Made by a program: the position numbers and the translations under genes. Shown piece by piece: positions 1 through 5,838 of a stretch of 8,521 nt of DNA. The stretch lies in assembly GCA_934659415.1 (NCBI GenBank), contig CAKUHW010000036.1:1-8521 (forward strand). The letters are read 5' to 3'. The number at the start of each line of letters is the position of its first letter. Position 1 is the stretch's first letter. This DNA comes from an uncultured Oscillospiraceae bacterium (GTDB taxonomy: Bacteria; Bacillota; Clostridia; Oscillospirales; Oscillospiraceae). Below the pieces are notes generated by a model that was not told the DNA's origin, ran no database searches, and worked only from the letters and a program-made list of their open reading frames with translations.

Positions 1-466
1 TCAGCCCGGCGAAATAGCACAGCAGATCCTTCGGCGTGCCGGGCAGCATGAAGATGATGAGGAACAGGAGATCACGCCGGGGCGTGGCCTGTAAAAAGCG
101 GATGGAGCGCAGCTTTTCCCCTGTGAGGTCAAACATTTTCTTCAGGGCCAGGACCGTGCCCGTGTCGATCACGTCCTGGGTGGTGGCTCCCAGGTGGATG
201 TACTGGCCGCTCTCCGCCCCCGCTGCGGCCTCCAGCAGGCGCAGCATGGACACCATGGGGTGGCCGGTCTTCCGGTAGAGCTCGTCATAGCGGGACAGGT
301 CCAGCTTTTCCACATGGGCCGCGGCGCGGATATCGTCGGCGATGTGGCCGGGGATGATCCCCAGCTCCGCCTGGGCCCCGGCAAGGGCCGCCTCCACCTC
401 CAGCCAGCGTGCAAACTTTCCGTCCCGGTCAAATACGGAGTTGATCTCCGGTGCGATCGCTTTCAT
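1..466 (-). CDS. Chimeric, partial ORF: fumarase/aspartase-superfamily lyase N-terminus joined to a VTT/TVP38 membrane-protein fragment
   Basis: The frame opens with ATG at 466-464, 9-10 bases after an AAGGA ribosome binding site, and stays open for 155 codons to the window edge. Residues 1 to about 108 read as the N-terminus of the adenylosuccinate lyase / carboxymuconate cycloisomerase branch of the fumarase/aspartase superfamily: GHPMVSML near 68-75 and HLGATTQDVIDTG at 91-103, which matches the superfamily's first conserved region (H91, T95-T96, Q97-D98). From about residue 112 the character changes: EKLRSIRFLQ is followed by a hydrophobic stretch and LPGTPKDLLCYFAGL (141-155), which resembles the PGTPKDLLTY motif of VTT/TVP38/DedA-like membrane proteins. 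Members of the lyase family are about 430-480 residues and carry a catalytic serine loop far downstream, which this ORF cannot contain. A working lyase is therefore unlikely. The join may be a genomic deletion, a gene remnant or an assembly chimera. The lyase half is well supported; the exact enzyme is not. Confidence 0.7.
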   Translation of the reverse strand, partial: MKAIAPEINSVFDRDGKFARWLEVEAALAGAQAELGIIPGHIADDIRAAAHVEKLDLSRYDELYRKTGHPMVSMLRLLEAAAGAESGQYIHLGATTQDVIDTGTVLALKKMFDLTGEKLRSIRFLQATPRRDLLFLIIFMLPGTPKDLLCYFAGL

Positions 467-519
467 CTGTACGGTTCCTTCTTTCCTTCCATAATCTTTG
501 TCCGGCAGCTTTCGCTCTT

Positions 520-549
520 ATCATAGGCGCAGTTCCCACCCTCCCGCAA
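520..549 (-). promoter_or_regulatory. Possible promoter for the minus-strand lyase-like ORF
   Basis: Read on the minus strand, TTGCGG (549-544) and TATGAT (525-520) are separated by 18 bases and lie about 55-80 bases upstream of the ATG at 466. The -10 box matches consensus at five of six positions, but the -35 matches only at its TTG. The placement suits the divergent arrangement with the regulator at 708. This is a visual match only. Confidence 0.35.
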
Positions 550-589
550 GCCATTCATCCGTGTTTTTCTCCATGCTGCCGCGCACAGA

Positions 590-603
590 TGTATACAGAC
601 CGG
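590..603 (+). promoter_or_regulatory. Putative GntR/FCD operator, upstream copy
   Basis: TGTATACAG followed by A and CCGG. The core TGTATACA (590-597) is a perfect palindrome and fits the operator consensus known for FCD-type GntR regulators, yGTM-KACy. Its centre lies about 51 bases before the predicted transcription start of the regulator gene at 708 and upstream of the minus-strand ORF's possible promoter. A second copy lies exactly 65 bases downstream. The likely binder is the adjacent regulator. Confidence 0.6.
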
Positions 604-609
604 CCCGGA

Positions 610-638
610 TTGACATTTTCCCCGCCGGTTCTTATAAT
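610..638 (+). promoter_or_regulatory. Perfect consensus sigma-70 promoter for the gntR-fumarase unit
   Basis: TTGACA at 610-615 and TATAAT at 633-638 match the housekeeping consensus at all twelve positions with the ideal 17-base spacer. The predicted start of transcription is near 645, about 63 bases upstream of the GTG at 708. A promoter this strong normally needs tight repression, which the two flanking TGTATACA sites could supply. Confidence 0.8.
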
Positions 639-653
639 CATCATAGCGGTTTT

Positions 654-667
654 CTGTATACAGCCGG
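654..667 (+). promoter_or_regulatory. Putative GntR/FCD operator, downstream copy
   Basis: CTGTATACAG (654-663), a perfect 10-bp palindrome, followed directly by CCGG. It lies at about +9 to +22 of the predicted transcript, where a bound repressor would block the start of transcription. It shares TGTATACAG and the trailing CCGG with the copy at 590-603, separated there by one extra A. Confidence 0.62.
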
Positions 668-707
668 TCCCCCCGCCCCGGGGAAGCCGCGGTAAGGAGG
701 TATTTTT

Positions 708-1394
708 GTGGACGCTCAGATCAAAGCGCTGCGCACGCAGCTGGTGGAAAAGCGACAGGCCAGCGACACCATCTACTGCACGGTCCGGGAGGGCATCGCC
801 AACGGCCTGCTGCCCATGGGCACCCGCCTGCGGGAGGAGGATCTGGCCGAGGTGTTCGACGTATCCCGCACGCCGGTGCGGGAGGCCATGAAAAAGCTGG
901 AGATCGAGCAGCTCATCGAGTCCAGCAGCACCAACGGCTCTATCGTCCGCCGCCTGTCCGTGGACGAGTGTCTGGACACGCTGGAGGTCCTGGAGATGAT
1001 CCGCGCCTCTGCCTGCACCATGCTGATGGGGCGCATCCCGCGCTCGCTGCTGATGGTGCTGGAGCAGAACACCCGCAAGGGCATGCACCTGACCGATCCC
1101 ATCCAGCGCTATGAGAACAACGCGGAATTCCACGGGCTTCTGGTGCGGGCCACGGGCAACTCCGTGCTCATCAAGCTCCACGAGCAGCTCACCTTCGCCG
1201 AGCGCATGATCAGCAACACCGTGCTCCCCGTGAGCTACGCCGCCAACTACGCCGAGGTCCACCGGGCGCTGGTGCGCGCCATCGTGGACAGCGACATGGC
1301 CGCCACCCAGGCCAGCCTGGACAACAGCAAGGGAAAGGTGGAGGAGTATATGCGCCGCATCGTAGGCGCCTTTCTGGACGCAAACGGCGTCTGA
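708..1394 (+). CDS. GntR-family transcriptional regulator, FCD (FadR C-terminal) type
   Basis: A 228-residue DNA-binding regulator. It starts with GTG at 708, eight bases after TAAGGAGG. Residues about 18-80 form the winged helix-turn-helix: LREEDLAEVFDVSRTPVREA has the usual SRTPVREA recognition helix of FCD regulators. The rest is the helical FCD ligand-binding domain, with NAEFHGLL...TGN (H142) and EVHRALVRAI (H185). Of the four metal ligands usual in the FCD family (Asp, His, His, His), only the two middle ones appear: the Asp position is N138 and the last His position is N206/S207. The pocket may therefore bind its ligand without the usual metal. The gene comes first in a unit with the fumarase genes (45-base gap) and lies beside two TGTATACA palindromes. 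It probably represses itself, the fumarase genes and perhaps the divergent ORF; an organic acid or related metabolite is a likely ligand by family precedent. Confidence 0.9.
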   Translation: MDAQIKALRTQLVEKRQASDTIYCTVREGIANGLLPMGTRLREEDLAEVFDVSRTPVREAMKKLEIEQLIESSSTNGSIVRRLSVDECLDTLEVLEMIRASACTMLMGRIPRSLLMVLEQNTRKGMHLTDPIQRYENNAEFHGLLVRATGNSVLIKLHEQLTFAERMISNTVLPVSYAANYAEVHRALVRAIVDSDMAATQASLDNSKGKVEEYMRRIVGAFLDANGV

Positions 1395-1439
1395 GCCCGC
1401 AGGGGTTCAAAATTTCAGACAGAAGAAGGTCGAACAGTC

Positions 1440-2273
1440 ATGAGAGAATTGAACGCCGCCCGGATCACACAGGCCGTCGCCGGGCTGTGCATCCGGGCCA
1501 ATACCCAGCTGCCGGAGGACGTAAAAGAGGCCATTTGCTCCGCCCGGCAGGCGGAGGACTGGCCCGTGGCCTGCGACGTGCTGGACCGGATCATGGAGAA
1601 CTACTCCATCGGCCGGGGCATCCCCATCTGCCAGGATACCGGCATGGCCTGCGTGTTCCTGAAGATCGGCCAGGAGGTCCACATCTGCGGCGACCTGACC
1701 GCCGCCGTCAACGAGGGCGTCCGTCAGGGATACGCCGAGGGCTATCTGCGCAAGTCCGTGGTGCGCGACCCCCTGGACCGTGTCAACACCGGCGACAACA
1801 CCCCCGCCATGCTCTACACCGAGCTGGTCCCCGGCGACCGGGTGGAGATCACCGTGGCCCCCAAGGGCTTCGGCAGCGAGAACATGAGCCGCATCGCCAT
1901 GCTCAAGCCCTCAGACGGGCTGGAGGGGGTCAAGCGCTTCGTGCTGGAGACCGTGGAGCTGGCCGGCCCCAACCCCTGTCCGCCCATCGTGGTGGGCGTG
2001 GGCATCGGCGGCACCTTCGACAAGTGCGCGCTGCTGGCCAAGCAGGCCCTGCTGCGGGAGCTGGGCTCTCACCATCCCCAGCCCTTCTACGCCGCCCTGG
2101 AGGACGAACTGCTGGAGAAGATCAACGCCCTGGGCATCGGCCCCCAGGGCTTCGGCGGGCGCACTACCGCGCTGGCCGTCAGCATCGAGACCCTGCCCAC
2201 CCACATCGCGGGTCTCCCCTGCGCGGTGAACATCAACTGCCATGTGACCCGCCATGTCAAGGAGGTGCTCTGA
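1440..2273 (+). CDS. Class I fumarate hydratase (or related hydro-lyase), alpha subunit
   Basis: A 277-residue subunit carrying the [4Fe-4S] cluster of an oxygen-sensitive class I fumarase-type hydro-lyase, which interconverts fumarate and L-malate in the cytoplasm. Three cysteines sit in the expected motifs: C64 in PICQDTGMA, C180 in GPNPCPPIVVGVGIGG, and C267 in NCHVTRH near the C-terminus. KGFGSENMSR matches the family's KGxGSEN substrate-binding segment. A fourth cysteine, C196 (TFDKCALL), is probably not a ligand given the spacing of the others. Start: ATG at 1440 with AAGAAGG ten bases upstream. The length and the split into two genes match two-subunit fumarases of anaerobes; L-tartrate dehydratase and mesaconase-type enzymes share this fold, so the substrate is not certain. 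The beta subunit follows after one base. Confidence 0.9.
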   Translation: MRELNAARITQAVAGLCIRANTQLPEDVKEAICSARQAEDWPVACDVLDRIMENYSIGRGIPICQDTGMACVFLKIGQEVHICGDLTAAVNEGVRQGYAEGYLRKSVVRDPLDRVNTGDNTPAMLYTELVPGDRVEITVAPKGFGSENMSRIAMLKPSDGLEGVKRFVLETVELAGPNPCPPIVVGVGIGGTFDKCALLAKQALLRELGSHHPQPFYAALEDELLEKINALGIGPQGFGGRTTALAVSIETLPTHIAGLPCAVNINCHVTRHVKEVL

Positions 2274-2274
2274 A

Positions 2275-2835
2275 ATGGCCATTCATCTGACCGCCCCCCT
2301 GACCAGGGAGGCCATTTCCGGCCTGCGGGCCGGGGACAGCGTGCTGCTCTCCGGCACCGTCTACACCGCCCGGGACGCCGCCCACAAGCGCCTGTGCCAG
2401 CTGGTGGCCGAGGGAAAGGAGCTGCCCTTCCCCATCCGGGGCGCCGTGATCTACTATGTGGGTCCCACCCCCGCCAGACCCGGCCAGGCCATCGGCTCCG
2501 CCGGACCCACCACCAGCTACCGGATGGACGCCTACGCCCCCACTCTGCTCCGCCTGGGCGAACTGGGCATGATCGGCAAGGGCAAGCGCAGCCCGGAGGT
2601 GGTGGAGGCCATGGTGGAGACCGGCGCGGTATATTTCGGCGCCATCGGCGGCTGCGGCGCGCTGCTGTCCGCCTGCGTGAAGTCCGCCGAGCTGGTCTGC
2701 TATGAGGACCTGGGCGCGGAGGCCGTGCGGCGGCTGGAGGTGGAGGACCTCCCCCTCACCGTGGTCATCGACAGCCGGGGAAACAACCTCTACCAGCTGG
2801 GCCGCGCCGCCTGGCTGGCCCGGCACAACGGCTGA
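2275..2835 (+). CDS. Class I fumarate hydratase (or related hydro-lyase), beta subunit
   Basis: A 186-residue partner of the alpha subunit, equivalent to the C-terminal domain of single-chain class I fumarases. Visible motifs are TARDAAHKRL, where the family has tGRDxAHkR, GPTTSYRMDAY (substrate binding), GKGKRS, and GAIGGCGALL. The start is set at ATG 2275 because GGAGG lies at 2261-2265, inside the end of the alpha gene, with normal spacing; an in-frame ATG at 2254 lacks a ribosome site and would overlap alpha. One base separates the alpha stop from this start, so the two chains are probably translationally coupled. A strong terminator follows 13 bases after the stop. Fumarase is the first choice; tartrate dehydratase beta subunit is the main alternative. 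Confidence 0.9.
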   Translation: MAIHLTAPLTREAISGLRAGDSVLLSGTVYTARDAAHKRLCQLVAEGKELPFPIRGAVIYYVGPTPARPGQAIGSAGPTTSYRMDAYAPTLLRLGELGMIGKGKRSPEVVEAMVETGAVYFGAIGGCGALLSACVKSAELVCYEDLGAEAVRRLEVEDLPLTVVIDSRGNNLYQLGRAAWLARHNG

Positions 2836-2848
2836 ATACAGCAAAGAT

Positions 2849-2892
2849 CCCCGGAATGGACTCCTGTTCGGGTCCATTCCGGGGACGTTTTT
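2849..2892 (+). terminator. Strong intrinsic terminator between convergent genes
   Basis: A perfect 13-bp stem (2849-2861 pairing with 2872-2884; left arm CCCCGGAATGGAC) with a 10-base loop is followed by ACGTTTTTCTTTT. It ends the gntR-fumarase transcript. Its T-run overlaps the stop codon (2896-2898) of the convergent regulator. In that direction the hairpin is followed only by ATCTTTG, so it may stop minus-strand transcripts less well. Confidence 0.9.
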
Positions 2893-2895
2893 CTT

Positions 2896-3675
2896 TTACA
2901 GCAGCGCCATCCGGCTGCGGTAGCCGGCGATGCTCCCGGCGATCTCCTGGGTGGTCATACCGGCAAAGGTATCGGAGTAGCCGTAGAGATAGTAATTGTT
3001 CTTCGCATCCTCCGGATCCTTCAGGCAGTCCTCCAGAAAGCCCAGAAACAGCGAGTAGGACTCCAGCCGCTGCTGGCGGCACAGGCGCACGCAGGTATCG
3101 CCGTCCCGCCGGGCCAGGGCATCCAGCCAGTTCAGGTGCTCCTGCAGGGACATGCTCAGCCGCCCGGAGGTGTGCAGGGCGATGGAGGTGTAGGGGTAAG
3201 TCCGCCGGTGGGTGTTCTGCACCAGCTCATACAGCTCCTGGTTGCCGCAGGAGCGGTAGATCATCATGTGGAAGCTGTGGTTATGCTCCTGATAGGACGG
3301 GATGTCCATCCGGGCCACATCCTCCTCCATCTGTGCTGCCAGCTCCTTCAGTTCTGCCAGGGTCTCCCCCTCGATGAGCGCCGCCGCCAGCCGGCAGGCG
3401 CAGCTCTCCAGGGCGATGGACACCTGAATCAGCTCGAAAAACTGCTCGTAGTTGCAGGTGTGCACCCAGGCGCCCCGGTGGGGGGCGGACTGCACCAGTC
3501 CCTCCTGCTCCAGCCGCAGCAGCGCCTCGCGGATGGGCATGGGGCTGACCTGATAGCGCTGGCTGATGGCGTTGACCACCAGCTTCTCCCCCTGCCGGAG
3601 CACGCCGTCCATGATCTCCTGCTTGAGCCGCTCATACGCATAGGTGGATTTGGTGATGAATTCCACCTTCTCCAT
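2896..3675 (-). CDS. GntR-family transcriptional regulator, FCD type, second copy
   Basis: A 259-residue regulator starting at ATG 3675-3673 after GGAGGGGGAG. The winged helix spans about residues 12-72, with ISQRYQVSPMPIREALLRLEQEGLV as helix-turn-helix; here SPMPIREA replaces the usual SRTPVREA, so its operator may differ from that of the regulator at 708. The FCD domain shows NHSFHMMIYRSCGN (H136) and QEHLNWLDAL (H180), but the usual Asp is N132 and the last His is Q202, so the common metal site looks incomplete. After the domain there is a tail of about 40 residues (roughly 218-259) rich in Tyr, Asp and Asn, longer than usual. The gene is divergent from the NIPSNAP/TRAP operon and probably controls it and itself. 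It shares only the fold, not close sequence, with the first regulator, so recent duplication is unlikely. Confidence 0.9.
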   Translation of the reverse strand: MEKVEFITKSTYAYERLKQEIMDGVLRQGEKLVVNAISQRYQVSPMPIREALLRLEQEGLVQSAPHRGAWVHTCNYEQFFELIQVSIALESCACRLAAALIEGETLAELKELAAQMEEDVARMDIPSYQEHNHSFHMMIYRSCGNQELYELVQNTHRRTYPYTSIALHTSGRLSMSLQEHLNWLDALARRDGDTCVRLCRQQRLESYSLFLGFLEDCLKDPEDAKNNYYLYGYSDTFAGMTTQEIAGSIAGYRSRMALL

Positions 3676-3700
3676 ATCGAACTCCCCCTCCGGGCCAAAG

Positions 3701-3716
3701 TTGATTTTTGATCAAA
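3701..3716. promoter_or_regulatory. Putative operator at the second regulator's own promoter
   Basis: TTGATTTTTGAT (3701-3712) overlaps the palindrome TTTGATCAAA (3707-3716). The palindrome lies on the -10 box and predicted start of the minus-strand promoter, a typical place for self-repression. The same 12-mer recurs at 3934-3945 beside the divergent operon. The binder is inferred from location. Confidence 0.45.
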
Positions 3717-3743
3717 TTATATTATATCCCACTGTCTGCACAA
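3716..3743 (-). promoter_or_regulatory. Probable promoter of the second GntR gene
   Basis: On the minus strand, TTGTGC (3743-3738) and TATAAT (3721-3716) are 16 bases apart; a second, overlapping TATAAT lies at 3726-3721. The predicted start, near 3709, is about 34 bases before the ATG. The -10 is perfect; the -35 matches TTG plus the final position poorly. Confidence 0.5.
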
Positions 3744-3876
3744 ATACAACCCCAAAAAGCCATAAGCTGCCCGGCCGGCCGGATTTTGTGCCGCCGTGCC
3801 GTCTCTCCCCCTTCTCGCCCAGCCGCATTGTGCACATTCCATAATTTTTCGATGCTTTTTCTGGTGAGACCGTGGA

Positions 3877-3905
3877 TTGACTACAGAAAGCTTTCGTAGT
3901 ACAAT
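3877..3905 (+). promoter_or_regulatory. Probable promoter of the NIPSNAP-TRAP operon
   Basis: TTGACT (3877-3882) and TACAAT (3900-3905), each one base from consensus, with a 17-base spacer. The predicted start is near 3912, about 58 bases upstream of the ATG at 3970. The spacer is almost filled by a near-palindrome (3881-3899), and TTTGAT half-sites follow just downstream of the start. Confidence 0.65.
3881..3899. repeat. Near-perfect inverted repeat in the promoter spacer
   Basis: CTAC, a single A, then the perfect palindrome GAAAGCTTTC (3886-3895), then GTAG: a 19-base inverted repeat with one unpaired A. It falls between the -35 and -10 boxes, so a protein bound there would touch polymerase. 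It shares nothing with the TTTGAT sites nearby. Confidence 0.5.
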
Positions 3906-3916
3906 TCGGCTAACTC

Positions 3917-3945
3917 AATCAAATTTCAAGTATTTGATTTTTGAT
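3917..3945. promoter_or_regulatory. Putative operator of the NIPSNAP-TRAP operon
   Basis: An inverted repeat AATCAAAT (3917-3924) and ATTTGATT (3932-3939) around a 7-base centre, followed by a further direct TTTGAT at 3940-3945. The segment 3934-3945 is identical to 3701-3712 at the divergent regulator gene. It lies at about +5 to +34 of the predicted transcript, where a repressor would block expression. The second GntR protein is the natural candidate. Confidence 0.5.
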
Positions 3946-3969
3946 TTTTTATCACGAGGAGGAACGCCC

Positions 3970-4641
3970 ATGACCATCGACATGCGGACCTACACCTATC
4001 ACCCCGACACCTACCGTCCCTTCCTGAAGTTCTACCGGGAGCAGGGGTACGCCATCACCTCCAGGCATCTGGGCTACAATCTGGGCCTGTTCACCACCTC
4101 CAGCGGCATTGTGAACCGCACGGTACAGTGGTTCGCCTATGAGAGCCACGATCACCGGGACGCCTGCCGGAAGGGATACCTGACCAGCGGAACCAAGATC
4201 GACTTCACCAACGACGCCGACAAGATGATCCGCCAGCAGGAGAGCCGGGTGCTCATCCCCACGGAGTTCTCTCCCCTGCGCACCATCGATCCCAACCATC
4301 CCCTGCTCACCGACCCCGCCTGCGAGCGCCGGATGTTTGAGTTCAACACCTATGAGTGCAAGCCCGGTCAGCTCCCCGCCGCCCTGGAGCTGGTGGAGAA
4401 GGAGCTCTTCCCCCTGTCTCAGAAGTTCGCCGAGTGGACCATCGCCTATCTGGTAAGCGACAGCGGCCCCGACCGGATCTACGAGCTGCGGGCCTACAGC
4501 ACCCTGCAAAACCGCATGGAGCGCAACCAGGCCATGCGCTTCGACGCCGGGTACGGCAAGGTCATGGCCGCTCTGGGCAGCCACCTGCGGAACACCGACT
4601 CCGTGATCTGGGAGACCCAGACCATGTCCCCGCTCCACTGA
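3970..4641 (+). CDS. NIPSNAP-family protein (two ferredoxin-like repeats)
   Basis: A 223-residue protein, probably cytoplasmic, with no signal peptide or membrane segment. ATG at 3970 follows GAGGAGGA by about eight bases; an in-frame ATG at 3877 lies inside the promoter and is rejected. Two related halves can be seen. Residues 4-95 begin DMRTYTYHPDTYRPFLKFY, and residues 122-223 begin MFEFNTYECKPGQ and contain YELRAYSTL at 171-179; the E-x-R-x-Y strand and the following helix are typical of the NIPSNAP domain, a dimeric alpha/beta-barrel fold. No catalytic role is established for most bacterial members. It is the first gene of the TRAP transporter operon, so it may bind or modify the transported compound or a product of it. 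That link is inferred from context. Confidence 0.75.
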   Translation: MTIDMRTYTYHPDTYRPFLKFYREQGYAITSRHLGYNLGLFTTSSGIVNRTVQWFAYESHDHRDACRKGYLTSGTKIDFTNDADKMIRQQESRVLIPTEFSPLRTIDPNHPLLTDPACERRMFEFNTYECKPGQLPAALELVEKELFPLSQKFAEWTIAYLVSDSGPDRIYELRAYSTLQNRMERNQAMRFDAGYGKVMAALGSHLRNTDSVIWETQTMSPLH

Positions 4642-4646
4642 TGTGT

Positions 4647-4674
4647 GATATCCGCCCGCGAATGCGGACGTATC
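4647..4674 (+). other. RNA hairpin between the NIPSNAP gene and dctP
   Basis: GATATCCGC (4647-4655) pairs with GCGGA (4664-4668) and, after a 2-base bulge, TATC (4671-4674), with an 8-base loop. It is followed by six A's rather than T's, so it is not a normal plus-strand terminator. It could protect the 5' end of a processed dctP message. Confidence 0.4.
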
Positions 4675-4700
4675 AAAAAAGTATCTATAGGAGGAACAAC

Positions 4701-5813
4701 ATGAAAAGGATCACTGCACTTGTCCTGGCTCTGATGATGGTGCTGGCTCTCGCCGCCTGCGGCGGGAACAAGACCCCCACCACCAGCGGCAGCCCCACTC
4801 CCAGCAGCTCCGCCCAGCCCTCCGGTGAACCCGCTCCCACCGACAGCAGCGAGCCCGCCGGCGTCAACTTCGACAAGGCCGTCAAGATGACCTTCGCCAC
4901 CTCCGGCAAGGCCGGTTCCCTGTCCGCCCTGATGTATGAGAACTGGATGGATATGGTCACCGAGCGCTCCGGCGGCAAGATCACCTTCGACTATCAGCCC
5001 GGCGGCGTGCTGGGCAACGAGGGCGAGCTGTTCCAGCAGATCATGGACGGCGTCATCGAGGCCGGCGGCGGCGGTATTGCCACCTACACCAACTACAACA
5101 CCCTGGCTGAGGTCTATCAGCTGCCCTTCCTGATCAACTCCTATGAGACCGAGTGGGCCGCCCTGCAGACCCCCGAGTGGCAGGCCATCATCGACGCCGT
5201 GGAGGAGTCCATCGGCTCCGTGTACATCTGCGGCACCGTGGACGTGGGCATGCGTCATGTGGCCAGCGTGAACAAGCCCGTCACCTGCCTGGCCGATATG
5301 CAGGGTCTGAAGATCCGCACCGCCTCCTCCACCGTGCTCATCGAGGCCCTGGAGGATCTGGGCGCCAGCCCCATCGTTGTGGGCTATACCGAGGTCTACT
5401 CCGCCCTGTCCAACGGCGTTGTCAACGCTGAGGACGTGAACTACATGACCGCCGTGGCCCAGAGCCACTTTGAGGTGTGCAAGTACTTCACCGAGGTCGG
5501 CATGTACCCCTACCCCACCTTCATGTGCTTCAACAAGAACTTCATCGACTCCCTGCCCGAGGGCTACTGGGACTTCATGCAGGAGTGCATGAACGAGGCC
5601 ATGGAGACCTTCTTCACCGAGACCATCGTGGGCGCCGACGCCAACTACCGTAAGGTCCTGGAGGACAACGGCGTGACCATCTACGAGCTGTCCGACCTGG
5701 ACGCCTGGCGCGCCGCCATCCAGCCCCTGTACGATGAGTACACCGCCGAGGGCACCGACCAGCGCATCATCGACTTCATCAACGCCGTGGAGGCCATCAA
5801 GGCCAACCAGTAA
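4701..5813 (+). CDS. dctP: TRAP transporter solute-binding lipoprotein, DctP family
   Basis: A 370-residue extracytoplasmic receptor. ATG at 4701 follows TAGGAGG closely; the frame is open further upstream within the NIPSNAP gene but only this start gives a signal peptide. Residues 1-19 form a lipoprotein signal, with lipobox LALAAC and the lipidated C20, followed by a Ser/Thr/Pro-rich tether to about residue 53. The binding domain runs from about 55 to 370. GLKIRTASS contains R206, placed as the conserved arginine that grips the substrate carboxylate in DctP proteins; SALSNGVVNAEDVNY follows the usual segment. The protein captures a carboxylate outside the cell and passes it to DctQ-DctM, driven by an ion gradient. 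The substrate is unknown; dicarboxylates, sugar acids and aromatic acids are all precedented. Hairpins lie on either side of the gene. Confidence 0.93.
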   Translation: MKRITALVLALMMVLALAACGGNKTPTTSGSPTPSSSAQPSGEPAPTDSSEPAGVNFDKAVKMTFATSGKAGSLSALMYENWMDMVTERSGGKITFDYQPGGVLGNEGELFQQIMDGVIEAGGGGIATYTNYNTLAEVYQLPFLINSYETEWAALQTPEWQAIIDAVEESIGSVYICGTVDVGMRHVASVNKPVTCLADMQGLKIRTASSTVLIEALEDLGASPIVVGYTEVYSALSNGVVNAEDVNYMTAVAQSHFEVCKYFTEVGMYPYPTFMCFNKNFIDSLPEGYWDFMQECMNEAMETFFTETIVGADANYRKVLEDNGVTIYELSDLDAWRAAIQPLYDEYTAEGTDQRIIDFINAVEAIKANQ

Positions 5814-5838
5814 GCGTTCCGCCTGACCGCCAACATCT

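Noticed and set aside
555..1262. 235-codon minus-strand frame opposite the first gntR
   Set aside because: It overlaps a well-supported regulator and its promoter region and has the same shadow composition.
1427..1437. AGGTCGAACAG just before the start at 1440, repeated at 6401-6411 just before the start at 6414
   Set aside because: Only 11 bases, and the second copy is coding sequence at the end of dctQ; best explained by similar ribosome-site context and chance.
3770..3782. CCGGCCGGCCGG run in the divergent spacer
   Set aside because: Short GC-rich self-complementary run without a partner or promoter relation; no function can be supported.
3829..3836. TGTGCACA palindrome upstream of the TRAP operon promoter
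   Set aside because: It is a single 8-bp palindrome that does not match the TGTATACA or TTTGAT sites; chance is a sufficient explanation.
4356..4700. Upstream extension of the dctP frame into the NIPSNAP gene
   Set aside because: The extension is Arg/Pro-rich shadow sequence; the start at 4701 has a strong ribosome site and a lipoprotein signal.
4494..5468. 324-codon minus-strand frame opposite dctP
   Set aside because: Same shadow effect; Gly/His/Ala-rich with no domain, while dctP has a signal peptide and binding-protein motifs.
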